Positions 1-6,088 of a stretch of DNA of 43,930 nucleotides are shown here, piece by piece. The DNA comes from Peptococcaceae bacterium. Its GTDB lineage: Bacteria; Bacillota; UBA994. Both the position numbers and the translations under genes were made by a program. Location of the stretch: contig JAGXSS010000096.1 in the NCBI GenBank assembly GCA_018334055.1, forward strand, positions 1 through 43,930. The letters run 5' to 3'. The notes beneath the pieces were generated by a model. It made no database searches and was not told where the DNA came from. It saw nothing but the letters and a program-made list of their open reading frames with translations. Every line of letters starts with the position of its first letter. Position 1 is the stretch's first letter.

Positions 1-277
1 GAACACGAACCTCAAGTGAGGCTAGCGACAGATGGACGAGTCTGCGCCGTAAGACAAAGTCCTTGCTGCCAAAGTCTGTCGAGAGTACATGTGGCAAGTT
101 CGAGGAAAGCGCAAGGACAGCAGAAAACCCTTGAGAGCGCAGAGCTCTTACCCGGCACAAGCCAGGCGCTACACCTGCGGGACCAAGTGGCACCGTAGTG
201 TTTCATGAACCGCCGTATACCGAACGGTACGTACGGTGGTGTGAGAGGACGGGGGTTAATCACCCCCTCCTACTCGT
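1..277 (+). mobile_element. 3' part of an ORF-less group II intron
   Basis: Bases ~207-242 fold as a group II intron domain V: a CCGCCGTA/TACGGTGG stem capped by a GAA-type loop. Bases ~243-277 give a domain VI-like hairpin (GGGGGTTAATCACCCCC) ending in CTCCTACTCG, the usual 3' end of this intron class. Bases 1-200 resemble domains I-III of the same class; the segment AACACGAACCTCAAGTGAGG and the distant pairing of GTCCTTGC (59-66) with GCAAGGAC (111-118) support this. No reverse transcriptase/maturase reading frame lies between the domain I-III part and domain V, so the encoded protein is missing. If the RNA still splices it would need a maturase in trans. The 5' end is outside the window and the exact 3' boundary is uncertain by a few bases. 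Confidence 0.8.
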
Positions 278-286
278 TGGAACCTT

Positions 287-382
287 GGGTTACGGACATC
301 ATGGTTACGACCTGGGAGGGTCGGCGTGCCGTGTCACGCCGCTACCTATGGAAAACCGGCGCAGCTACCCGGGAGGTTGTAG
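287..382 (+). repeat. Structured ~95-nt repeat, copy 1
   Basis: This stretch shares a GGGTTACGGAC start, a 36-nt core (318-353) with a single mismatch, and a GCGCCGGCACA end with the copy at 4184-4276. The core holds the hairpin GGCGTG/CACGCC. The 3' part can form a second hairpin, CCGGCGC (356-362) with GCGCCGG (372-378). The 3' hairpin stem is kept in both copies although its inner sequence differs. The copy begins about ten bases after the group II intron ends. Function is unknown; it could be a small mobile repeat, a recombination target or a structured RNA. Confidence 0.7.
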
Positions 383-645
383 CGCCGGCACAAAAGCCGG
401 CAATTTCGACGTGGTTTCTCCGTCACACCTTAAGCTAACGAGGTCTTCCAGCCGTAGCAGGTCACTGCGAAAGACAGGCTCCGCCACGTCCTCGCGCGGG
501 TCTCGCCCCGGTTTTCGCAGTGCCTGATAGATATCTCGCAGCGTGGACAGACCCGCGCCCAGCTCTCGGGGTGAGCCGGCGCAACACGGGGGCGTATAGC
601 AAAAATCGCATCCTTTACAGATTCCTAGGCTTTGCTTAATAATAG
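383..645. other. Gene-free spacer with the tex remnant
   Basis: Apart from the tex fragment there is a small GCCGGC/GCCGGC hairpin at 375-392 touching the repeat end, and nothing else I can support. The stretch looks like accumulated fragments between mobile elements. Confidence 0.5.
437..570 (-). pseudogene. Fragment of a tex (S1 RNA-binding transcription accessory) gene
   Basis: On the minus strand a short open stretch reads LSTLRDIYQALRKPGRDPRE followed by PVFRSDLLRLEDL. This matches the Tex/YhgF family region joining the helix-hairpin-helix part to the S1 domain (family pattern: GLPTLxDI, KPGRDPR, P-FRSDVLxLEDL). The similarity stops abruptly on both sides: upstream sequence is Cys/Pro-rich and unrelated, and downstream the S1 domain never appears. 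I see about 45 residues of a protein that is usually over 700 long, so this is a remnant of rearrangement and not a working gene. The identification is from family memory and not from a search. Confidence 0.65.
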
Positions 646-674
646 TTGACATTGAAGGCGGTGACTGGTATATT
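646..674 (+). promoter_or_regulatory. Strong sigma-A type promoter of the bacteriocin-like unit
   Basis: A perfect -35 box TTGACA (646-651) is followed by a 17-nt spacer and the -10 box TATATT (669-674). A TG dinucleotide one base ahead of the -10 box adds an extended -10 element. Transcription would start near 681, giving a leader of about 90 nt before the first gene. It is the best consensus promoter I saw in the window. Confidence 0.8.
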
Positions 675-777
675 ATTTTTACAAAAATTGATCAGCTTAC
701 TAAATGCTATTTGACGTGAGGAAGATGAAGCCAAAAAATATATTCTGTTCCCACCAAAAAAGAAGGGGGGAATGTTT

Positions 778-1218
778 GTGTTTTATCGTGCTGGCAATAA
801 TGCTAAGAAATTTTGCGGTGTTGTTGTGTTGGTGTTGGCTACAATTAGCTTTTCTACATTATCGGGGATGGCTAGCTGGCCTAATTTTGGCAATTCTGTT
901 CATAACTGGTCTGGGCTCTTTTTTGATGGGTATGTGCAATGCCAGCCGGCATATATTGACAATGGGTTTCATGCCGCGCGTGGGTTTTTTGTGTATCGGA
1001 ATGGCAGGGATGGTGAACGGTGGGCGTTTACTAGCTCCGGCCAGAACTCACAAGACGGCGCCATCTACAGTGCGCAGATGAGATACTGGGACACCCTTAA
1101 TCCCCTGGCTCCAAGGGTGACGTTTAATTACGGGTTTGACTGGGTTCCCTTTGGTTCAGGTATGTGGATTAATGTAGTCATAGAGACCCCGGCAGAGGAG
1201 CTAGGGAGTGATGAATAG
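778..1218 (+). CDS. Small secreted protein, lactococcin-972-like bacteriocin precursor candidate
   Basis: About 146 residues. It has a basic N-terminus (RAGNNAKK), a hydrophobic core (FCGVVVLVLATISF) and a likely cleavage after SGMA, so a Sec-secreted mature protein of about 115 residues starting SWPNFG is expected. The mature part is rich in Gly, Trp, Tyr, Phe and Asn. Its C-terminal part (GAIYSAQMRYW, then APRVTFNYGF) resembles the end of lactococcin 972 (GVWAKATV, then KASFYYNFW); this is a weak match made by eye. I prefer the GTG at 778 because the GGGGGG ribosome site (765-770) lies only one base before the ATG at 772. The gene heads a tight unit with two FtsX-like permeases and an ABC ATPase whose closest remembered relatives serve lactococcin-972-type peptides. 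It could instead be an unrelated secreted protein handled or sensed by the transporter. Confidence 0.6.
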   Translation: MFYRAGNNAKKFCGVVVLVLATISFSTLSGMASWPNFGNSVHNWSGLFFDGYVQCQPAYIDNGFHAARGFFVYRNGRDGERWAFTSSGQNSQDGAIYSAQMRYWDTLNPLAPRVTFNYGFDWVPFGSGMWINVVIETPAEELGSDE

Positions 1219-1236
1219 ATCCGTTGAGGTGGATCT

Positions 1237-2265
1237 ATGAGGTCTAGGCATGCTTGGTTAATTGCGCTTCCGAACGTGTTTTTATCATGTGCCATTACGG
1301 TGTTCGTGAGCTTCACCGCCATTCAGTTTGCCCTTTTCCAGCAAGCCACCACTGTACCGTTTGGGATGCCAAATGAAACTTTCGCTGTCAGGGTGCGCAG
1401 GTCCGGTCCCCCTCTACAGGCTAGCGAGGGGGCAGGTATCCGCAGGGAGCTTGTGCGCTTGCTTGGGGCTACCGACGCAATCCTCGTTTGGGTCGGAGAG
1501 GATTTCGGGCTGGCAGTGCATGACCCCAATGGTTTTTTTGCCGCTCGGCCACTCCGCCAGGGAGGGTACTTTGACAGGGCAGACTTTGGCTCAGAGCTTC
1601 CCTCAGTGTTGGTTAAATATGGCTCCCCCCTCTATCGCATGATTGCTGATGGGTCCGTCCTCGTTGGCGGTGCTAAAGCCACAGTACGGGGCGTATATGA
1701 CCAAAATCACCCCCTATATACACGAGAGCAGTTTTACGTAGTAAGCTTCCTGAACACTACCAGTTTGCAGGCTACGTATTATCTGAGTAGTGACTTGCAC
1801 GTCGTTTCGGGAATAGTGGACCTATTGAGCCGTCACGGCTACACCGCTCAAGTCATCCCTGCGACACACTCTGTAGCGTCGGCGTTGCGTGGGCTGCTAA
1901 ACCCCATATACACGACGGCTGCGGCAGGGCTTGTTTTTCTGTGGTTTAACTGTTTTTTAGTGTACTTCGTTATGTTCACTCGATTTGGAAAGATGTTCTC
2001 TGTGCATATGCGCTTTGGCGCAACGAAAACGACACTCAGAAATAAATTGGTAGCGATGGCATGGCTTCCTATGGGCATGGGAACCTTACTTGGCATTGTC
2101 ACCTATGCCGTGATTTTTCGCCGGAGTGACGGTTTCAGCCTCGTATCGTTGCCTGCGTGGGTGGTGCCAACGGGATTTGCGCTTAGCCTAGCCATGAGTA
2201 CCATGCTTCTGGTCGGCGCATTCTCTTGCCAAAAAATCTGGGCTACAGAGGTCGGGAAACTATGA
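1237..2265 (+). CDS. FtsX-like ABC transporter permease 1 (bacteriocin-associated)
   Basis: 342 residues with MacB/FtsX topology. There is one N-terminal membrane helix (~7-33), an extracytoplasmic domain of about 190 residues, then three C-terminal helices (~225-248, 272-294, 305-329). A cytoplasmic loop with RFGATKTTL between helices 2 and 3 resembles the coupling helix that contacts the ATPase. The ribosome site GAGGTGG sits just ahead of the ATG. The stop codon overlaps the next start as ATGA, which implies translational coupling. In lactococcin-972 clusters the partner is usually one long integral membrane protein annotated as immunity; here two shorter FtsX-like chains take that place. 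The likely role is export of, or self-protection against, the upstream secreted protein. The substrate is inferred from position only. Confidence 0.7.
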   Translation: MRSRHAWLIALPNVFLSCAITVFVSFTAIQFALFQQATTVPFGMPNETFAVRVRRSGPPLQASEGAGIRRELVRLLGATDAILVWVGEDFGLAVHDPNGFFAARPLRQGGYFDRADFGSELPSVLVKYGSPLYRMIADGSVLVGGAKATVRGVYDQNHPLYTREQFYVVSFLNTTSLQATYYLSSDLHVVSGIVDLLSRHGYTAQVIPATHSVASALRGLLNPIYTTAAAGLVFLWFNCFLVYFVMFTRFGKMFSVHMRFGATKTTLRNKLVAMAWLPMGMGTLLGIVTYAVIFRRSDGFSLVSLPAWVVPTGFALSLAMSTMLLVGAFSCQKIWATEVGKL

Positions 2266-3377
2266 TAACCCAGTTAGTTTTTTCATTTAGAGATATTTGG
2301 CGAAAACCCGTAATCTTCGGTTTTTTCGCCATCCAGCTAGTTGTGGCGTTGTTTTTTGGATTCGTATCCCTTGATCAGGTGAGGACTTCTGTTCAGCACA
2401 CCACGGTTGCTCGCGGGTTAGCGGATTCCCGCTTAGTCTTTTTCTCTCCGAACATCGCGACGCTACCTCAACGGCGTTTAACTCCGACAGAACTGATGGT
2501 GACCACACTCGATGAGTCGCAAAGGGCTTACTCAGTGGTGACTTCTCTTAAGCTGCAGGACTATCCTGGCTTAAACGTAGTGGTTGGTTTGGGGGCATTT
2601 GCGGAGACCTTCCGACTAGCCGGGGATCTGAGTGCCATCCCTAAGCCCATTGCGTTTGTCGGGCACGACGTAGACGTGGTGCAAGTAGGGGGCGTCGTAG
2701 AATTTGGTGAGCGCAACACAGAAAACATCGCGGTTAGAAGTAGATTGCCTCGGGGTTCTAGTTACATATTGCGGGGAACTCCAACAAGCCTAGATGACTC
2801 GCTGCTCATTCTTGTTGATGCCAAGTCAGTGCTCGGTTATTTCTTTAACTCTTGGCAGCACTTTGACGAGATCATGGTTAACATGTGTCTTGTAGACCCG
2901 ACAGGAGCAGAGCTGGCTCAATTTGTATCGCGTATTTTGAACGACGCTGGGGTGGCCCTAAACCCCATAGATCTCAATGCCCATTCCCGTCAAGTTCACG
3001 ACGGTAATTTCTATGGCGCGCTCTTCTTTCTTGTCTTTTTCGGCATCACCATGGTCTATACCCTAGTCGGCATAGTGGTAAACATGCTCCAACTTATAGA
3101 TAGTCACTTGTCCGAATACGCAATCCATCTGCTTTCCGGCGCCAGAATGTGGCACTTGTATGCCAGGGTGTTTATTTATGTCTTCGTGTTGGTCAGCCCG
3201 CCAGTTATGCTGGTCTCTTGGCTCTTCCTATTAATGCATCAAATGCCTATGTATGGGTTAGTCGGAGTTGTGCCCCCACTGATATGCTTGATACTGCTCT
3301 TGGCTGGTTTCCCGATACTTAAGCTCTACAAGACTGATTTGTTCGCCCACTTAAGGAGTGATGACCAATGGCATTAA
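2262..3377 (+). CDS. FtsX-like ABC transporter permease 2 (bacteriocin-associated)
   Basis: 371 residues, started at the ATG inside the ATGA overlap (2262), with GAGGTCGGG as ribosome site. The topology repeats that of permease 1: a first helix (~17-37), a large outer domain of about 210 residues, and three helices at the C-terminus (~249-271, 299-322, 330-350). Between helices 2 and 3 the segment SEYAIHLLSGARMWHLY resembles the cytoplasmic coupling element of the bacteriocin-associated (putative immunity) membrane family. The two permeases are clearly different in sequence and probably form a heterodimer with one ATPase dimer. The gene ends ten bases inside the ATPase gene. Confidence 0.7.
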   Translation: MITQLVFSFRDIWRKPVIFGFFAIQLVVALFFGFVSLDQVRTSVQHTTVARGLADSRLVFFSPNIATLPQRRLTPTELMVTTLDESQRAYSVVTSLKLQDYPGLNVVVGLGAFAETFRLAGDLSAIPKPIAFVGHDVDVVQVGGVVEFGERNTENIAVRSRLPRGSSYILRGTPTSLDDSLLILVDAKSVLGYFFNSWQHFDEIMVNMCLVDPTGAELAQFVSRILNDAGVALNPIDLNAHSRQVHDGNFYGALFFLVFFGITMVYTLVGIVVNMLQLIDSHLSEYAIHLLSGARMWHLYARVFIYVFVLVSPPVMLVSWLFLLMHQMPMYGLVGVVPPLICLILLLAGFPILKLYKTDLFAHLRSDDQWH

Positions 3378-4039
3378 TTAGCATGATGTCCTTGCGCAAG
3401 GAGTATCGCCGCGGGCAACACACAACTCACGCCGTCAGGGGCGTATCGCTAGAGATTGAACGGGGGGAGAGCATCGCTGTCACAGGGCCTTCAGGGTGCG
3501 GGAAAACCACCTTGCTTAATATGGTTGGGCTCAACGCAGTGCCCACTTCCGGGGAGCTGCAGATCCAGGGGTTCAAAACAAAGTCTTTTTCTAGCAGCAA
3601 ACTTTCGGCCTTAAGAAGCAGCTTCTTCGGCTACATAGTGCAAGACTTCGCATTAATCGAAGACTACACGGCGTTAGAGAACGTCGAAATCCCGCTACTA
3701 TATGGGCCGGAGCGCTTGGGGCGACGTGAGCGCCATCAGCGCGTAAAAGCCGCTTTAGCACGAGTTGGCGTAGAGAACAAAGTGCACCAGGAAGCGCGTA
3801 ACCTCTCCGGTGGCCAACGCCAAAGAGTGGCTATCGCTAGGGCATTAGTGAGTGACCCCCAAGTGATTTTAGCCGATGAACCTACAGGCTCTTTAGATTC
3901 CGAAACTGGTCACGAGGTGTTTAGCCTGCTAATAGAGTTGGTGCAAGAAGGCAAAACGCTCATTTTGGTGACTCACAATCTAGATCTCGCGCATCAATGC
4001 GGGCGGAGAGTCCAAATGAAGGATGGTCTCATTGTCTGA
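3368..4039 (+). CDS. ABC transporter ATP-binding protein, lactococcin-972 exporter type
   Basis: 223 residues, a complete nucleotide-binding domain: Walker A GPSGCGKTT (40-48), Q-loop Gln92, signature LSGGQ (146-150), Walker B VILADE (166-171) and H-loop His203. The overall type is LolD/MacB, which pairs with FtsX-like permeases. The stretch after the Q-loop, QDFALIEDYTALENV, matches the hallmark of the putative bacteriocin export ABC family of the lactococcin-972 group (typically QNFALIEDxTVEENL), and this is the strongest clue to the cassette's role. The start overlaps the permease gene by ten bases and has AAGGAG nine bases ahead. It is the last gene of the unit; repeat copy 2 begins about 145 bases later. 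Confidence 0.85.
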   Translation: MALISMMSLRKEYRRGQHTTHAVRGVSLEIERGESIAVTGPSGCGKTTLLNMVGLNAVPTSGELQIQGFKTKSFSSSKLSALRSSFFGYIVQDFALIEDYTALENVEIPLLYGPERLGRRERHQRVKAALARVGVENKVHQEARNLSGGQRQRVAIARALVSDPQVILADEPTGSLDSETGHEVFSLLIELVQEGKTLILVTHNLDLAHQCGRRVQMKDGLIV

Positions 4040-4183
4040 TTTGTGCGCGCTGGCGACAAGCTCTAATGGAGCCCGACCTAAATGTGCCCCATCGACAGAC
4101 CGATGCGCTTGCGTTTTTGATCTACACTGAGAATCCTGACCTTTACGACCTGGGCGGTGAGCACTATGCCCTCGGCGGTTGTT

Positions 4184-4276
4184 GGGTTACGGACCGGGGG
4201 TGGGTCGGCGTGCCATGTCACGCCGCTACCTATGGAACTGCCGCGCCGGTAGATGGGACGCTGTGGCGCCGGCACA
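4184..4276 (+). repeat. Structured ~95-nt repeat, copy 2
   Basis: A direct repeat of 287-382. It shares GGGTTACGGAC, the 36-nt core (4202-4237, one mismatch) including the GGCGTG/CACGCC hairpin, and the end GCGCCGGCACA (4266-4276). Its second hairpin uses GCCG-CGCC against GGCG-C-CGGC, a different inner sequence but a similar fold. A phrase TTTACGACCTGGG at 4142-4154 also occurs, slightly altered, inside copy 1 (304-316), so the unit may once have been longer. There is no U-run after the hairpin, so it does not look like a normal terminator. The two copies bracket the whole bacteriocin-like unit. Confidence 0.7.
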
Positions 4277-4299
4277 TGAGGGCTAGTAGCTTTCTGCCT

Positions 4300-5060
4300 T
4301 CATTTTTTGACGGTTGCTAAAATATTTTTTACCTCGCCTAGACGAAGCCTTTTCTTGGTGAAGTCGATGCCGAGAGAATCCTCCAAGACGTCTGAAATCT
4401 CGCTGCGGTAATCAAACAGGTAGATGTTCTCCTGCTCGTTAGAACAGGAGATGCTGTTTAGGCACTCTAGGATCTTGCCCGCCGAGAATCGGTGGGCTGT
4501 TTTTTTCTGGATTAACCGCAGTATCACCAGAGCTAAAAAACAAGTTAGAAAATGGGCACCGATGCGGTCTTCTCGCGAAACGTATACTGGGCGCGCCTCG
4601 AGCGTGCTTTTTGTGATGCGAAAGGTCTCTTCAATCTCCCACAGTCCACGGTAGGTTTCGATGACCTCCGCATCAGACATGTCGAGTTCGCTAGTGACAA
4701 TGGCGTAGTAGCCATCATATTTTTCTTCTTCCGCCACCTTGTCTGAATCAAATTGCGGATCCGCCTCTAGTGCCTTCGCTTTCTTGAGGAGTTCTTCCCG
4801 CTGTGCCTGTCATCAGCCTCATCAATCTCGAAGCAAAAGTTCGTCACATCGTAGTAAATAGTCCTAGTGTCGCGTCCATACTTCGCCACTATCTGCTCGT
4901 GCAGGTACCTCTGGCACTCAGTAGCGACCTTGGCAAAGTGGGAAAGAGCACGGTACACATCCGCCAGAGCGAAGTCAAAGCGCTCAAAGTATCTACCCTT
5001 TTCCTCGAAAGCCTTCTTCTTAGAACCCGGAGACAGCAATCTTGAGACTGTAAGCAGCAT
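4300..5060 (-). pseudogene. Degenerate IS1634-like (IS4-related) transposase
   Basis: Two minus-strand pieces in different frames belong to one transposase. The upstream piece (4767-5060) contains SRLLSPGSKKKAFEEKGRYF and the catalytic-region phrase YYDVTNFCFEID. The downstream piece (4300-4737) contains EEEKYDGYYAIVTSELDMSD, YRGLWEIEETFRITKS and EARPVYVSREDRIGAHFLTC, typical of the IS1634 family C-terminal half. Between them the coding sequence shifts frame near 4765-4800, and the central catalytic part, roughly 150-250 residues, is deleted. The N-terminus is also cut off. No clear terminal inverted repeats were found. This is a dead insertion sequence and marks the end of the accessory region. 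Confidence 0.85.
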
Positions 5061-5220
5061 CCACTTAAAATTCGCTACTAAAAATGAAATAAATACGATA
5101 AAAAATAGGCATTAAAGCTTGGTGCTGCAAGGACATCTGGCTCCTCATATTAATAAGTAGCTGTCAAACTAACGTGGGCATTTGTTTGCCATTCATTGTG
5201 GTTTCGCGGTCGTCATAGTG

Positions 5221-5229
5221 TGATATAAT
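5221..5229 (+). promoter_or_regulatory. Extended -10 promoter of uppP-ftsK
   Basis: TGATATAAT is a perfect extended -10 element (TGn followed by TATAAT, 5224-5229). No good -35 box sits 17 bases upstream. Transcription would begin near 5236, about 20 nt before the TTG start. The rest of the gap 5061-5220 shows nothing I can support. Confidence 0.55.
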
Positions 5230-5255
5230 CCATTTAGCGAAAGGGGGATGGTATC

Positions 5256-6065
5256 TTGACCATTGGGGCCATCATATTACTGGCCATCGTGCAAGGACTG
5301 ACGGAGTTCTTGCCCATCTCTAGTTCCGGCCACTTGGTGCTCGCGCAACACCTGCTAGGTGTTACGTCCCCAGGAGTATCGCTAGAAGTCGCCCTCCATC
5401 TCGGAACCTTGCTTTCGGTAATTATAGTATTCTTTGCCGACATTATGGGTCTTGCCCGCGCCGCCATAAGCATGCTTCTTGATCCAAGCAATAGGCAAAG
5501 CAAGTCTCTTCTGCCATATCGCCGCCTGCTCCTTCTCCTGATAGTAGGCAGTGTGCCCACTGGTCTCATTGGTTTCTTTTTCGCGGATACATTTGAATTT
5601 CTATTCAGCTCACCGCGTTTCGTGGGGTATGCCCTGATTGGAACCGGCATAATTCTCAGCGTGAGTAGCAAAAAACAAGGGCGAAGGACGTTGCCCGAGG
5701 TAACATTTGTCGATGCATTATGGGTGGGTCTAGCCCAGGGGCTGGCTATCACCCCTGGAATTTCGCGTTCTGGGACGACAATTGCTGCCGGACTATGGCG
5801 AGATTTCGATAGGGATACGGCCACACGCTTCTCCTTTTTATTATCTCTTCCCGCAATTTTGGGGGCAGCGGCACTAAAAACCCCCGAGCTATTGACCGAT
5901 TATGCCGCTCACCCGCTGTGGCAGGTAATCGTCGGCATCGCTATATCTGCCCTTGTCGGGATCGTTGCTATTAAGTACTTGGTTGCCATGTTAAAGCGCG
6001 GCAAGCTGCGATACTTTGCTTATTACACTTTGCTCGTGGGGACACTGACCATTTTGTTCGTCTAA
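5256..6065 (+). CDS. uppP: Undecaprenyl-diphosphatase UppP (BacA)
   Basis: 269 residues, the normal family length. This membrane enzyme removes one phosphate from undecaprenyl diphosphate, recycling the lipid carrier for peptidoglycan and other wall polymers; overproduction in other bacteria gives bacitracin resistance. Both family motifs are present: QGLTEFLPISSSGH (13-26, with Glu17 and His26) and GISRSGTT (168-175, with Arg171). Several hydrophobic helices fill the rest. The start is TTG with AAAGGGGG upstream. ftsK follows 23 bases later on the same strand, so both probably share the extended -10 promoter at 5221. Confidence 0.95.
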   Translation: MTIGAIILLAIVQGLTEFLPISSSGHLVLAQHLLGVTSPGVSLEVALHLGTLLSVIIVFFADIMGLARAAISMLLDPSNRQSKSLLPYRRLLLLLIVGSVPTGLIGFFFADTFEFLFSSPRFVGYALIGTGIILSVSSKKQGRRTLPEVTFVDALWVGLAQGLAITPGISRSGTTIAAGLWRDFDRDTATRFSFLLSLPAILGAAALKTPELLTDYAAHPLWQVIVGIAISALVGIVAIKYLVAMLKRGKLRYFAYYTLLVGTLTILFV

Positions 6066-6088
6066 ACAATGAAGAGGGGGTAGACCTC

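Noticed and set aside
287-382. Repeat copies as cyclic-di-GMP (GEMM) riboswitches
   Set aside because: GGGTTAC and GTCACGCC recall short GEMM phrases, but their order and the conserved CACAGGGCAAACC-like core do not match.
198-527. Plus-strand open frames across the intron end and repeat copy 1
   Set aside because: They run through domain V/VI and the structured repeat, have no family similarity, and are not kept in the second repeat copy.
704-1081. Hydrophobic 125-residue frame overlapping the secreted-protein gene
   Set aside because: It overlaps the 778-1218 gene in another frame. That gene has a signal peptide, ordinary codon use and a later link to the cassette, whereas this frame has patchy hydrophobicity and no family. 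A short upstream peptide starting at the ATG at 725 (GAGGAAG ahead) cannot be excluded but is unsupported.
3997-4320. 107-residue frame covering the ATPase end and repeat copy 2
   Set aside because: It starts inside the ATPase gene and reads through the repeat; no ribosome site and no family pattern.
5234-5824. Minus-strand frames opposite uppP, ftsK, rny, the pirin gene and others
   Set aside because: Long antisense frames are common here because of codon bias; all oppose well-supported genes and lack family motifs and ribosome sites.
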